Positions 37,290 through 51,787 of a stretch of DNA of 64,000 nt are shown here, in pieces. The notes beneath the pieces are model-generated. The model saw only the letters and a program-made list of their open reading frames with translations, had not been told where the DNA came from and ran no database searches. Every line of letters begins with the position of its first letter. Within the stretch, counting starts at the first letter, position 1. The position numbers were made by a program, and so were the translations under genes. This DNA is from Anopheles merus (Eukaryota; Arthropoda; Insecta; Diptera; Culicidae), in the NCBI RefSeq assembly GCF_017562075.2, contig NC_054083.1, forward strand, positions 7,570,768 to 7,634,767. Reading direction: 5' to 3'.

Positions 37290-40200
37290 TTACTGCATTA
37301 AACAGGATCGCGACATGGGATTGCGTCGACATTGTTGATTAAATACAGCTACCTCGTGGTTAAGATTATCGATCGAACGAGACATACGTCTACGTACGTG
37401 GTACTGTTCATTTTCTGGACTTGACTGCCGACGTCTTGAGTGGCAACTAAGCGTGCCAAATGTACAGTGCCGAAACAATGCCTGTAAGTCGGTCTCGGTA
37501 GAGGATAGTTTTAGCTGACCGCCGAACGGTTCGCCCGAATAACCACTTGTATCACCCGTCGGTACCGAGTGTTGCTTCTTCAGTAGTAATACCTCACGCA
37601 ATAGATCGGGCTGGTGTCGGTGATGGTGCTGGTAGTAATGATGCTGTTGATGATGGTTCGGTTGGTTGTATTGGGTGTTGGTGGAAGAAGTTGAGGAGTA
37701 CAGACTAGAACAGTTCCATGCATCTACTGAAAGCGATAGAGGACGCGATGCGTGAAAGAGGGCCAGTTTCTTGGACATACCTGCGCGTTCCTCCTGGAAC
37801 TCATCCTCATCAGACGAATCAATTCGATCCTCAACGAGTGACGATTGGCGAGAGAGTGACTATAAGGGGGAAAATATAAGAATGGTTCGTAAAATGTGTG
37901 ATTGTTTGATTAGTAACAAGTATATTACTTACCGCATTAAGTCTGCGCCTGGGAGGCGATCGTTTATTCCAAAGAGCCTCAAGCTGATCAAAGTGCTGGG
38001 ATTGTGCGAGTGCTGCCTGCTCCGGTCCAAGAGTAGCTTGCGATTCAACATTCTTAGCTTCGGCCAGCTTTGAAATTTCTTCCATGCTGGCGGACACTGA
38101 GAACCGTCGTTTGAGACGCTCGTCAACCTGAGCCATCATAACCGAGGATGTGAGGTGAGCATACTTCTTCTGCCATGTGTATGTATCTAGCGATACCTCC
38201 TTCTTGAGCAGACGACGAGCAGGACGCTTTGGTCCGGCCGGTCGAAGGTCCTCAACATCTCGTGCCGGAGCCGAATAGGTCGGAAGCTTTATGTAGCTGG
38301 CCGGCGAGTTGTGGAGGCAGATGATGGGTAGACAAGAATTATCCACCAGCTGCACGACGATTCGAGAACATTCGATACTTATATCGAAACGAGTGAACTG
38401 CACGTGTAACTGCAGAGAGGTCAATGCTAAACCGCGTTTCGTTTCCCATACGATAAGTGTCTTATCGTCACTTCCGGATACAGCCGTAGTGCCATCAGCC
38501 GACACTTTAACGCAAGTCACGGGCCCAAGGTGACCAGCTAGCGTATGTATTTCCTCACCAGTGTGAATATCCCAGATAATTAGATTCGAGTCCTTTGATC
38601 CTGATATCACCTGGCTCTTGTTGGTAACTGACACGGCAACGCAAGTAACTGCATCCGTATGTCCGACTAGAACCTGTGCCAGTTTACCTCCCGTGGCCTG
38701 CCACACCTTAAGTGACATGTCCCTTGATCCAGTTATGACGTATAGTGAGTCGGCTGTGATGATAAAGCAGGTAATCTCGTCCGAATGTGACACTGTATAC
38801 TTTTCATCTTCACGCGTCAAGGACCAGATACGCAGACTAGAGTCTCCGTTAGTGCACACTGCAAACTTCATATTGTTTGTCACGGATAGACACTTGTGCG
38901 GACCCTGAACACTTTGCAGAATCATACCTGAGTCGGATATCCATACGTACAACAAACCATCCCGATCGGCAGATATAATACGTCTTGCATCCATCATGAA
39001 AGTCACAGAACTGATCGCGGTACAGTGGCCTTTGAAGGTTGCAGTCACTGTACCCAGCCCTAAGCTCCAAACGTTCACAGTTTTGTCCTCTGAGCCAGAA
39101 GCGACCAATTCACAGTTTGGTGCAAAACTCACACATGTTACCGTTGCTGAGTGACCCTCCAGTATACTGGTCAGTTCTGGTGAATTCAGCTGCCAAATCT
39201 GAACACATCGACTAGACGCTACAGCTGCCATTGTAGAATCACGCGAGACATCGAAGCAGATCACTGGACTCGAAGTTGATTGTAAAGCCAACCGGTTTCG
39301 ATGAAACTTTTTAAGTGTTTTCTTCTTCTTTGGATAGAAATTGACAATGGAATCTTCGTTGCGAAATGAATAGAACGTGATTTTGTTACCACCTGCCGTA
39401 ATAAGGTAGTCGTCCTTCTCCATTACATACACCGCTGTAACGGCGCCAGGGTTCGGGGGCAGTGAACGAATCACACGTCCCGAATGCATGTCAAATATCA
39501 GTGCTCTTGTGTCCTCACCTCCAACGATCGCTCGCTGACTGTCCATAGCTATACAAAGAGCTCGTACCTATGAAATTAAAAAAAGATCTAATAAAACAGT
39601 TGACACAACAAACACACACTTTAATACCATATGCTGTCATTTTTTTAAATGAACGATTTGATGCAAGTCTTTGTTTGAATGAGTGTATCTGTAGGGTAAG
39701 CATATCTACAGTGGTGGTAGTACCAAAAGTCGTGGTTTTGCACAAAAAAGCACTCCATACGATAATCTGAGAGTAATTTAGTTATCAATGTTATCTGAAG
39801 ATCTTAATTAAGTTCTCTGATCTTTTACAGAGGGTCTTAAAGTTAAAAGTGGCTATTCCGTTACATAGTGACAGATACATCTATTATATTGTGAAATGTG
39901 TCAACATTATCCCAAAATCCGGAGGATTTCATAACGAAACTCATATTTTTGCTAACGCTTTAATTGACAACACAACAACGCAATTATTATTGGTTTGACG
40001 TAGCTTTCATGAAATGTTATTGATTTACTAAAATCCATTGCCTTTTGACACTAATATCGCATTTTTCTGTGTTTTTCACCATAGTGCCATTATAGGTACA
40101 CAAAACAGGCATGTTCCTATAGAGGTTATAGTCATAAAATCTGTAAAAACAGGACATTTATGTTTTTTTTTCAGGATATTTTTAACATGACGTATTGATT

Positions 40201-40754
40201 TAAGAAAAATAAGCAATGGAAATGAGTTTTCTGTAAGTAATTTACCAAAAAACGGACCACCACTATATGAACACAATACGACGACTATAGGAAACATACC
40301 ACCATTATAGGTATAACGAAGCAGGCCCAATAATACAGCGCCTACCACAACTATATGGACAGTAGTTTTTCGCGATATAGAGAAAATAGCCAAGCTCACT
40401 TAACTAGTGGGTACAGACAGGCCTTGACCGACATCGGTTGTTGTGCCAAAGAAGAAGAAGAAAATACGTAAGAGATAGAAAAAAACTGGTGAATGTATGA
40501 GTTGTGCAGAATACTGTAACACATATTCGAATAATTTTTCAAATTTTCAAATTTCAAAATTAAAAAAATGTAAAACCTTTGTAAAATATGTTATTTATAT
40601 TTTTCAACGATTTTGAAATGCATTAGTTAGCCCAAAACCCTGGTTTTGCGATGTTTCTTTATAGTTTTGGTGCGACCAAAAAATTATTTTTTCGTAATAA
40701 GTCGTGTAAAAACGTATAAAAAACTTAGAACTTAGATTATTGTATTATTAGGAT

Positions 40755-40814
<60 letters not shown>

Positions 40815-43800
40815 TGCATTCGTCTGCATTTCTTCCAAAACATTTACGAGCACCTTTGCAGCGGTATATGAGAACATCGATGCTGAAGCGGGTGGTGGGA
40901 GGAAAAATATATCAGGCTATGATTATATCCCTTCACTAATATTCCTTAAACCTGAGAATTTAATTTTATCCGTTTATCTTAACTGTTTACGTGTTTCAAT
41001 ACAATTTTCTCTTTAAGTTTGGACTTTGATCAAAACTTTGCTCTAATGCATTTAACTTAGGTTATTAATATACTTTAACGAATGAATTAATATACTTGAT
41101 CGGACACTCCTGAGGCAGGCCAAGACCGCAAAGCGGTTGTAGAGCCGTATTAGTAAGTAAGTATTAATATACTTAACGTTGGTCTGATACATTCAGTATA
41201 CTAATTAAGAATACATTTTAATATTATCTATAACATATGTTCAATCTTAAGAAATATTCCAGAAAAAAAAAAAATATTTATTTAAAATCAATGTGGCACC
41301 GAGGCTTAACAGTTACGAACCACTGAATAACAGGGCAGTTGCTTTAGCCTTTGCTTTTTGGAATGTTCACCTCTTTTTGCATGATTCTCCCGAATTAAAT
41401 GCATTCCAAAAATTAAAGCTAATGTTTTGCACAAAAAAGCTACGAATCAGAGCAACCAACATTATCTGCAAAGCAATCAAACAGGAATCAAACGCATAAT
41501 CCTCATGAACATGCCATAATCACCCTTACCACATCAGCCACGGAGCTTAGAAAACGCAAGCTGATCCCTTTGGGTTTGTGGTAAACAGTGTGGCTTATGG
41601 AATGGTTCATCCTTTCCAGAAGCAATCAGTTGAATAATTCAATCCGATGCTCTTTTCTTATAACATCTAAAGTCCAAACCACACGCTAAGCTCACTTCAA
41701 CCAACGTCATCCCAGAACAACGACCCTCTCACTCATCATTGTGTTGAGTTGAAACGTGCTGTACGTAACAGCTACCTATCAGTACATTATGCCTAAAGGT
41801 AACAAGCTTTAAGAATGTTATGTAGCAGATAGAAGCCGCTATCGGTGCAACATGTTTTACATTTTATTATTACCTTTGCCTTTACCTTTATGGCTTGAGA
41901 GAAACTCAGCGTCAATCGTAAAAATCACCAACCAACTATTTTTTACGATAGTGTAAAGCACTTTACTTTTGCCTGAGCAAATATCTTTCTCTTATATGTT
42001 CCCATATGTTCACACTTCCCAGTTCTATAAAAGATAGAAAGCTTTTAAATCCCCAATCCTTCAACACATTTTCTGTTTCGCAGGAAACGCAATCGTGCAC
42101 TTTAGCATCAGTGAAAAGATACAATATTTGCAATCACATAGCCAAATGGTACCGCTGAAGCGTCACGGCATTGTGCTCTTTAATATCATTCACGTTGCGG
42201 TGGATTTCTTTTCGGTGACTCCATATTGAGTTTTTCTTCCATAAACAAAAAGCTTTTCGTTTGCCTTTCCTGCACACATACAATTAAGGGAATCCTTATG
42301 CTCTCGCTCGTTAGAAGTTAATAAATTCAGTGGTAAGTAAGGGCGAAATGGAAAACCCCACGAAACAAAACCAACGAACCGTACACCGCTCATAGATATG
42401 TTGCTGCTGCTGTGGGGTTTTCGCTCAGGCCCGTAAAAACATTGCCCACAGTTCTTGTTTGGCCTGACTGCTTTTTCTTCCCCCTTAAACTGCCTGCCTC
42501 CCGCACACGCCGTTGTTCAAAGACTGTCTTTCTCACGCCTTTTTGTCAACGCTACGCACCACGAAATAACATTTAAATCCGATTCCGACCTGGCTGCGTA
42601 CGATGCCTGTTTGCATGATGGCTGGGGATTGCGATTCGTCTTCACGTCCTCTTTCCTGTGAATCCAGCCACTTCCGACAAACAACATTCATCCATCCATC
42701 TTCCCGACCTTTTGAGCATGAACCGAAACGATGCTCCCAAAGCACGGATACGCCACTCGTCAATGCGAGAACCATCGATCATCATGGAAAAGTGTCACTG
42801 TCTGCCCGCGCTCATGATCTCCTTCCGCTGATGTTTTCCGCTGTATTCTGTCAACCCGTTTACTTTTCTGGATACAATGGTGGTGATGTGAGGGAAAAAG
42901 CGCCACACGTTATTCATAGCTTTTGATGGGATTACGCAACATGAACAGTACCAACATCTTACACCAATGATCATCGCGAGAGGCACCCGGTGCTAGGGTA
43001 GACAATAGAACACACGGAAGCACAGTGCGGAGGAAGATTTCCGATTATTTTTAGCCGTTCGGCTTGGAATGCCATTGCTGCATTCCACAGGCGGTGTCGG
43101 CGTGAGGCGCTGGCTTGAGATGAAGAATTGATTTCTCATTTATACCGGAACCGGAATAACCGCATCCGACACCGGAATGCCATCGTCATTGAGCTTTCAC
43201 CTCTCCGATGTGCTTATAATCGTAAATATTTATTAGGTGCACTGAGAAGCGAATGACGTGGCATGTTAGTCTCAACCATTCCAAAGAACGCGGAGTAAAA
43301 TGTTAATCAAACGCCCTGCAACATGGGAATGCGGAGAAGAAGTATACTATTTTTTCGTTCATTGGATACGAACTATTGCGTTAACTCGGTACGCTAAACA
43401 AAAAAATCGTTTGATTGTAGTACATTATCCGAAGCATGCTATAAGATCCTTCACGCGTCGTCGCTTGACGATTGCGAGATTTTTCTTTACTTTGTGACTG
43501 AATCTTTTTTCCATTTCTGTGTTACACATAAGTTCCCATCGAAACACATAGCCCACGTAGCCATGGAGCTGGAATCGTGTAAATATTTGTTCACATGTGT
43601 ACGAATTCGAACAGATTTTTTCAGTAAAAGGAAAGAGAGTTCTGATAGCTATGAATGATGGTTTTGGCACAAGCTTACAACATACTGAAGATGCTGTGCA
43701 ACATATTTTTTTAAAGGATTTTAAGGAAATCTTATGGCAGATTCTATTTCAATGATTTCTTCTTCATATTTTTAGTTGAATATTGCGAAAAGATTAAAAT

Positions 43801-46800
43801 TCTTTAACAGTTTCCCGCTACTTCTTTGCGAACCGTGCTTAATGTCCTGGCACTGGTGCGGCTTGGTCTACCTTTTTAACATTTTGCTTTAGATCACACA
43901 CTTGAAGAGCGCAAACTTTTCCACGTAGTTTCCGTTTATGGGATTAGTACCATCAGTAAGCTGCTTACCTTCGATTTGTGTCCTTTCAAGGCGTGAAGCT
44001 CCGTACCCGTGGTCAGCGAGCGTAGATACAAACCATTGTCGGCGCAATGTGCCAGCATGAATGTCTATGGAAGTAGGCACAAAAGCAATAAAAATGTAAG
44101 GGATGACATCCTTCGTGAAGTTGGCATCGCATAAGCAACTGCCTTGTTTCCGGCAATCGAGACATTCCGTTTGTGTTGTTAACTTACCGAATCGCACGAA
44201 ATCTGCATATTGAGAATGGGCTGCGACATCTGGATGCAGTTGAGTAGTGTAAAGTTTTCCAGAGACCACAGACATACCGTTGCATCGTGACTGGATGAAA
44301 CGAGGACTTCACTGGGGTAGCTCATATGCAGTGCTGACACAGGTCCACGGTGATGATCAAATTTGGTTACCTAATATTACACCACCCGAATGATGACTTA
44401 TCAATATACTGTTTGCGAGCGTTTTTGGACAGTAAAGTAATCAAAACTATATTTCATTCATATCTTACCAGTTTTCCTGTTTCCAAAAGTGCAACTATAA
44501 TACTGGAATCATCACTTCCGCTTATGACGTACTTGTTGTCCAATGCCAAAGTAGCACATAATGCCGGAGCAATGTGTTCACTAGAGTAAATAGGGGAAAA
44601 CATAGCTAGATGAACATTCATATAGAATTCTCTACACAAATTATCATGAAAATAAATTATCAAAATGCAAACAAACTCATAAAACATAAATGCCGTTTTT
44701 TCCACGTGAGCTCTTTCTGAAACAAAGCTTTATAAACCACATGACACAACTGCCAGGTCTCTATTTTCAAACCATTTTCATTGGTGTAATCGAAATTTGA
44801 GCTTCGCATCGCATAGCGATGTAAAATTACCATTTCTCTTCTCAGCTATGTTAATTGAAAACTTAATATTCACTTTACTACAAAAGGCTGGGGTGTAAAA
44901 GTATACCATCTGCAGAAGAAAGCTTAGTATAGTATTTGCTTGTAGAGAAAATAGAACAAGAGCGATAACAACGGCTTATCAATGCAAATGGAACTTTGGC
45001 TTGTGCTGACAGCGAGTAACCGCTCATCCGACATGTCAGCAGATGATGTCGCCGGAACAGAATGCAGAGTGTGCTACAAGCTCTTTTGGTTTCGGTCAAG
45101 GCGAAGGACATTCGTTTTGCGAAAATGCTCGACTGCTCGTAATGAACAGTGTGGACTCATTCATGGACGAACTAGATTTTTATTTGCTTTCTCTTCTACT
45201 GCCTTTGCCATTCGATATGTTCTTGGCTTGTGAGTTAATCCTTTTGAAACCATTGCCGGCATATGCAAATGGAAGGAAACAGTGTCATCATTTGCAACAC
45301 AAATAAACGATAGACGAAATATTGCTCGTCAGATGGTTGATTATTCCACAAGGACACATGTTACATGAGCTTCTTGTAAAGTCTGTAAATTAATACAACT
45401 CGCATTATTTAAATCACATATGTAATTGTTGGGAATCAGATAATAAAACGAATGGATTTTTTTAGTATTGCGCTTATTCTAACTCTATCTTCTCTCTCTC
45501 TTTTTTTCTCTCTTTCTCTCTCTAAATACTGAGAGTGAAATTTTTTGCCTTCGCCACTATTTTCATCAAATATCGTGCTGATTTAATTTATCGTCGCGCA
45601 TATTAACATCCTTCTTTACATAATCCACCCAAAGTATTTAATGTAAAGCGATGCTGGATAACTGATCAGAGAACGATTGATCGATTTTCGTACCCTAACG
45701 AGAAAACAATATCGCTCGGTATCACTTCACGGTTGTCGCGTATCGGGTGTAATTCAATCATGCGATACGAAAAGCGATTGTTTTTTCACACTGTTTTCTC
45801 TCTTTTTGCTTAAAAAATAAAAACAAAATTTGCGCAACAGTTGAAACACATGGTTTGCCAATAATGTAACAAACGACAAGTAGAGAGGAAAATGGGTGAA
45901 AATGATACACCGCTTTTTGTGGGGGTTTTCTGTGGCACTTTTAAAGATGGATTAGGCTTACGTGGAAACAAATTTTTATATTTTTCTATGCGTGTAAAAT
46001 AAGGTGTGCCCGGTTGAAAGGAGTCAAGCCATGATGATTAAGCATCATGTTAGGAACACATTAATTTCCCGAATTTCACGTGTTTGTGCATGTGTGTTGG
46101 TTTCCTTTTCAGATTTCGACATCAACCATCGTAGTGGCTTTAAAGAGCGGCGTCAGGAAGGAAGATGTGATAAGTTGTGATGCTAATGGTAGAGAAGATA
46201 CATTGTACGCATGAACGATGGAACGGATGAAAGCTGTGTTTTCATTTGCATATCGACCTCAAAGGAAGTGTACCGTTTTGCTGCCGTAAGCAGCAATGTC
46301 TTTCACTTTTTGCTTTGCGTTATGTTTAGGCTTGAGGGTGGGTCCAAACTCCACTTCAGGATAAATGTTGTGTGCTACAGCTGAAAATCATTACCCTGTT
46401 TTACCAACACGTACTTATTGTGTTCTTGTCCGACATGTGGTGCAACTTTTTGACCACAGAGTAAAATATTTCTGCACTGGAACATAAAAAGGTTTGCCAC
46501 CGAGACACTATGCAAATGTTTAGCTAACTGCTGATAGTATCGAGTTTCAAGAACTTGGCCAGCTGAGCAGCTGACAAAACCTATAAATGAATGTTTAGTA
46601 CCACTTGGCACGATGCAACCAGTATGAACATGCAAAATTGTAGCATTACCGTAATCTCAACTTCATTGCCAGGGTTTTCATGTCCCAAACGATAACGGAT
46701 GTGTCTTCGGACGCTGTGACCAGATACTGCGACAGGACTTTCATGTACGTAATCGGACCGCTATGACCTGTTAGAGAGAAAAAAAGAATCAGGATAGAAA

Positions 46801-49800
46801 GGGCGATAGAAGAAATCGAAGAAAGGGAGATGGCGATAGCAGGCGTACGTGATGGTCAACACAAACTTAAACACAGAGCATGTAGGTACAAACCGGACAT
46901 GATACGAGCCGATCCTGACATAATACGACATTAGTGATTGTGGCAGACAACAATGTGTCATGCATAAGATCGTAACTGCTAGCTTGGTAATACACTTGGT
47001 TGGAATGATTGGAAAATAAATCGTGCATGGTAACCATTCCACTTATGTGCAGATACAACTACGGCATACGAAGGCAGTTTGACAAATTCTGTCGCACCGT
47101 CATGAGATTGTTTCAGAAAAAGAAATTGAATTAACATAATCCTTAACAAAAGAATGGTAGATGAAATTATAAACTAAGGAATAGTAGATGAAATTGATAT
47201 ACAATTGGGGTAAATTTAACATTTAAGTATTATTATGTGATTTCAGTAAAAAATAGTATTTTGATGGATATGATTACAATCAACTTAAATTAATTTCTTT
47301 ATTCAACCTAAACGTGTCTTATAATTAAGATAGAGATTTAGAATAAAAAATAGCTACAATATAAAGATAACAAAATCTTTCAAATGTCTGCACCTTTTTC
47401 CGTTCAATCTAGTAAGCTTTAGATAAAATAAAACTAAGAACATCATAGTTGATACAATAGGTGATCGCTAACTGGATGTGTTTTACTGGAGTTTTTTTAC
47501 TAGAAGTTCGCTAACTGGAGTGATTCTCAGTTAAAAAAACACAATAATGTCAAAACATTCAACTTCCAGAATCTTACGAAGAGAAATTCATAGCAATTGT
47601 GCCTTTTGTCACAAATTTAACCTTTCAGTTAGCTGTCACCTGATGTATAAGCTTACAAAAAAAAAATCTTGGTAATGCTTAAGTTATTTGTTAATACCAT
47701 TGTTAAAATTGCATAAAGTTCTCTTTAGTTATATTTGTAATGTCGTTTATCGAGTATCATAAAAATGTGTTCTAGATGTTATTAATTTTAGTCATCTTTA
47801 TCTTCATCATGAATTTTAAATCGCAATTTGTCGGTTAGGTCGAAGAACATTTATCAAATATTACACAATTACAATTTTTACAGTCAAAGTGGAGGATTTT
47901 AAATGTATTCAGAATATAATTAATCCATCCAATTATCAATAAAGAAGTTGAAAGAGAAAATCTAGAAAAGAAACAAACACAAACAAACCTACAAAGGGCA
48001 GATTATCCCATTCAGTTCACTCTACAACTCCATTGACCGGACCAACGAATGAATCTTTGATTAAAATCCTCACGGACATTTTCCTAAGTCCGTTTAAAGG
48101 GCAGCAAAAAGTACTGAGAAACGTAGCTCCATTATGATCTTTCTACTTTCTTTTATAACTTTCAACAAACACAAACAAAATGATAAGGCAAGGATGAAAT
48201 ATGCATTTTTCCTGTTTCTTAATCTTTATAAGAGGCATAAGAAATCAGCAACGTTTTTCAGTGAGTCAACAAAGACTCTTTTTGCTGTGGGACAGTTGAT
48301 GAAAACATCAAACCGAATGTTTTGTTTATATTTTTTGTAAATTTTTCGCATTGATATCCCAGAATTTTTTATAGAATGGTAAACCAGTTCAGTATTAGAA
48401 AAATGGTTAGGTTTAGAGTCCTTGAAATCATGTCATATTTGATGCAATAGATGCGATAGAAACCCAAAGATTTAAATACCATAGCTAAATGAATTGATTC
48501 AATATGAGCAGAATGAAAAAAACCTTTTTTAAGTGCCAAAAATGGGACGCCAAGATATCATAACTGTAAACGAATAAAAGTAAACTAACCAAATAATATT
48601 ACATACCTTTAAATGTATGAACTAAGCTGTTACTCATGATATGCCACAGCTGGGGATCTCCGACTTTTGGAGACAATATCAGGTGTTGTTTGGACGGCGA
48701 AACTTCGATGCATCGCACTGGACCTGGTCCAGGAACTGTAATGCAGCGAATTTGACTGGGTAGGGGAACTGGAAGCCAACCAGTCAACGGAACAAGCAAT
48801 GGCACGGTATAGCCATCACACCATGCTGTTGCTGATTGCACAGTTACACTTAGCAGGGCTTGTGGCCCCTCGTGAGCTGACACAGATTTTAGCCATGAAA
48901 TCAACTGTAAATATATTTTTTTTCAGCATGAAGACCGCAACAAATGTGGCGAGTTTTGTCAAAATTCCAGTTCCGTTCAACGGTTCAATTCTTACCTGGG
49001 CCCCCAGTTGCATTGGGTCACGGGTCAGAACATCACTTGACTTCCGAATTGTGTAATACACCAGCTCGATATCTCTGTCTAGGATGTAACATCGGACGTG
49101 TTCAATCAGGCAGCGCAGATAACTGATAGACACTGTTTGTACCTGTTTACCAACAAATTGAAAAAAAAAGAATATTCAAAGAGAAAATTATTATTACATT
49201 CTTTCATTCCGCTCTCTAATGTGCCAAATACTCACGGCAGCCAGTAAAAAGTCAAAGTTGCACACAGCAATTTCCTTCAGCTTTTTCGTGTCCTCTGATT
49301 TGATTAGGTGGTGCCAGGCTTCCTCTACATGCCGTATGCTGTACGAAATATCAGGCCCTAGATTTAGCACTTGCGTTACATTGTCATCTTGTTGTGTTTG
49401 CATACCTTTAAAAGGATTAATTTTGGAAGAGATTTAAATAATATAATGATGTTAAAATCATTCTGATTAAAAATAATAATCATAACATGTAGTTTTAAAT
49501 TTAAATTGTGTTGTGCCGAATGATATAAGCAAATAAATTGTGACCTATCTTATTATCAATAGTTAGTTTCACAAATGGTTTAAGCATTCAAATAGGTGCA
49601 AAGCTTGACTTTCATGTATTTATGATACAAAAAATGATATACGAGAGCCTTGCGCATTATAAAAAAGCCACCATCTTTATGCATCGAGCGTCAAATAGTA
49701 AAGAACATAGCACATAGGTGACAAATAAAGGTGTCCTTTTACACTTTCTATTCACACTATATCACGAACGAGCTACGATGCGAATCCCTACGCTAAAAAC

Positions 49801-51747
49801 GAAGACATGCTCCATCGTCCTCAATTACGACCCGACATTCAACCGACGGAGAAAAACGGAACGTTGCGTGTTTTATTATTTCTTCTCTTCGTCATTAAAA
49901 GGGGCACAAATAACAAGAAGTCATGCTGAACCGAGTATTTGGCTGTCGGATACCGTCAGTATCATTGCACGGTCACCGTCTTTTAATGTCAGCTCAATTC
50001 AAATTGGCCGCTGGTAGTACGCTGCTTTAGTACGTTTTATGCTGTTCTGTAATTAAGGCGCCGCTGGTCGACTTGTACTCTGTTACTCCGTTACGTCCTT
50101 CACCCTGGTGTTTTTGATTACGTGTAACAGCCCAAAGGAAGCATGCTGTTTGATCCCATTATTCTATCTCGTGCATGATAACATTTAAGCCAGGGATACA
50201 ATTTGATCCCTTGGGTGTGACATTGAAAATGCTTTGTAATTTGATTTCGTAGCACATGTTACATAAACTTACATTTTCATTATTGGGTTAGATGAAAGCC
50301 GTGCGTTATACTACTGTATACGACTGCAGACTATGACTTAGTGCTAGAGAAACACAAAATATAAGGATAGACTTTATCCCATGATTGTGCCATTTCATTT
50401 CACAAAGGCACAAATTTTGCTACAAAAAGATTCAACTAAAGTATATTATTCAAATTGAATTAAAATTTTGAAGTTATTCAGCTTTCATTCTAAAGCTCTT
50501 CTATATAATAGTAGCAAGCAGTTAAAAAGCCATTAATACGGGCCATACCCCACAATTCCGAGGCAGAAATAAAAATTCAATTAATATCAATTTACAATTT
50601 CACACCTTTAGCAAATCTCGTAACAGGTTGCTGAAACACAATAGGTTCACCTTGCATGCCCAGCATAATGAATGCAAAGCGGCCAAGAAGGGACACATAA
50701 ATCCTCTTCTAACAATACCATTCAAACCCCTTTAGTTGAAGCCACCCTGTTGGTGCAAAGTTCCAGAAGTTTGCTGCGTTGGCCGGCCTAGGGCAAATGT
50801 TGCTGAGTACCCGAGATAAAAAGTGTGCCTTTGTGGAAAAGTTTTCTTATGCCATTGTTTCTATGCTATTGTTACTTCAATTGTATGGTTCATAAAACGA
50901 AAAAATCTCTACCTTTGCCGGGAACTTGCCCAAGTGGGGCAAGTGAGTATAAAGCAATTGTCGAAGTTCTCTCGTCATAATAAAAAAAATCTGTGGAAGT
51001 GTTTTATTGTGCTGGCTATTGATAGTGTACGTATGTTATTCGCTCTTCAATTATTTTAAAACGCATGTAGCAACGAAAAAGATGCAGCTATAATTGATGT
51101 TGAAGAATTCCGTAATAGTGATATTAAAAACAAATAAATAAAGTACAATTAACAATTTATTGGGCTACATAGCATGTTAAAGATAAATGTGTTGTTGTTA
51201 CTAACAAAAACTAAAATTAAAATGCAAAAAAGAAAATGTCAAGCTATTTTTTATAAAACTGCACAATTGTAATGAACATATTGGCTCGAATATAAGTATT
51301 TAAAAAATGATAGCTATTGAATAGCTATCAATATTTAATGGTTGATATATGTATATTGATGGAATGAAACGAACTTTTTGAAATTAACTGTTGCCGCAAT
51401 ACTATGCATTTACTTGTTTCATTTATTCATCATTTTCATCAGAAAATAAGCACGAAGAAAATTATTTCGACATGAGTTCATTCGACGCCCATTGCGGCAT
51501 TTGTTCGACACTCAAGATTACACTATGGTTATTACGGCATCACTAAACACGCTGTAGGAAGTTGAAATTAGCGCTATTGATTTTTCATTTAACAATAAAG
51601 AGCTCTCGAACGACAACCAATTAGCCATCTAAGCATCCCCTGCTGAGGGTGTACCATTCCATTTAAAATCATGCTGCAACAGTAAAGGTACTAGTGTTAC
51701 ACTTCCAATACGATGGCGACAGTGGTCTCTCTCTCTCTATCTCTCTC

Positions 51748-51787
<40 letters not shown>

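Larger units (their letters stand above)
39568..43968 (-). other. NWD intron 16 (4.4 kb)
   Basis: This is the longest intron of the NWD gene. The flanking exons meet inside one WD repeat (KGHKSK / VRALCIAMDSQRAIVGGEDT), so no coding exon appears to be missing. It contains SINE fragments, a (GA)n tract and short open frames with no family likeness. Confidence 0.6.

Noticed and set aside
37771..39770. Several plus-strand open frames opposite the large NWD exon
   Set aside because: They are antisense shadows of exons 17 and 18, whose minus-strand frame has clear WD40 repeats and phased splice sites.
46375..46635. 86-codon minus-strand frame between NWD exons 13 and 14
   Set aside because: Exons 13 and 14 join in phase to a complete WD repeat and the frame shows no WD motif.
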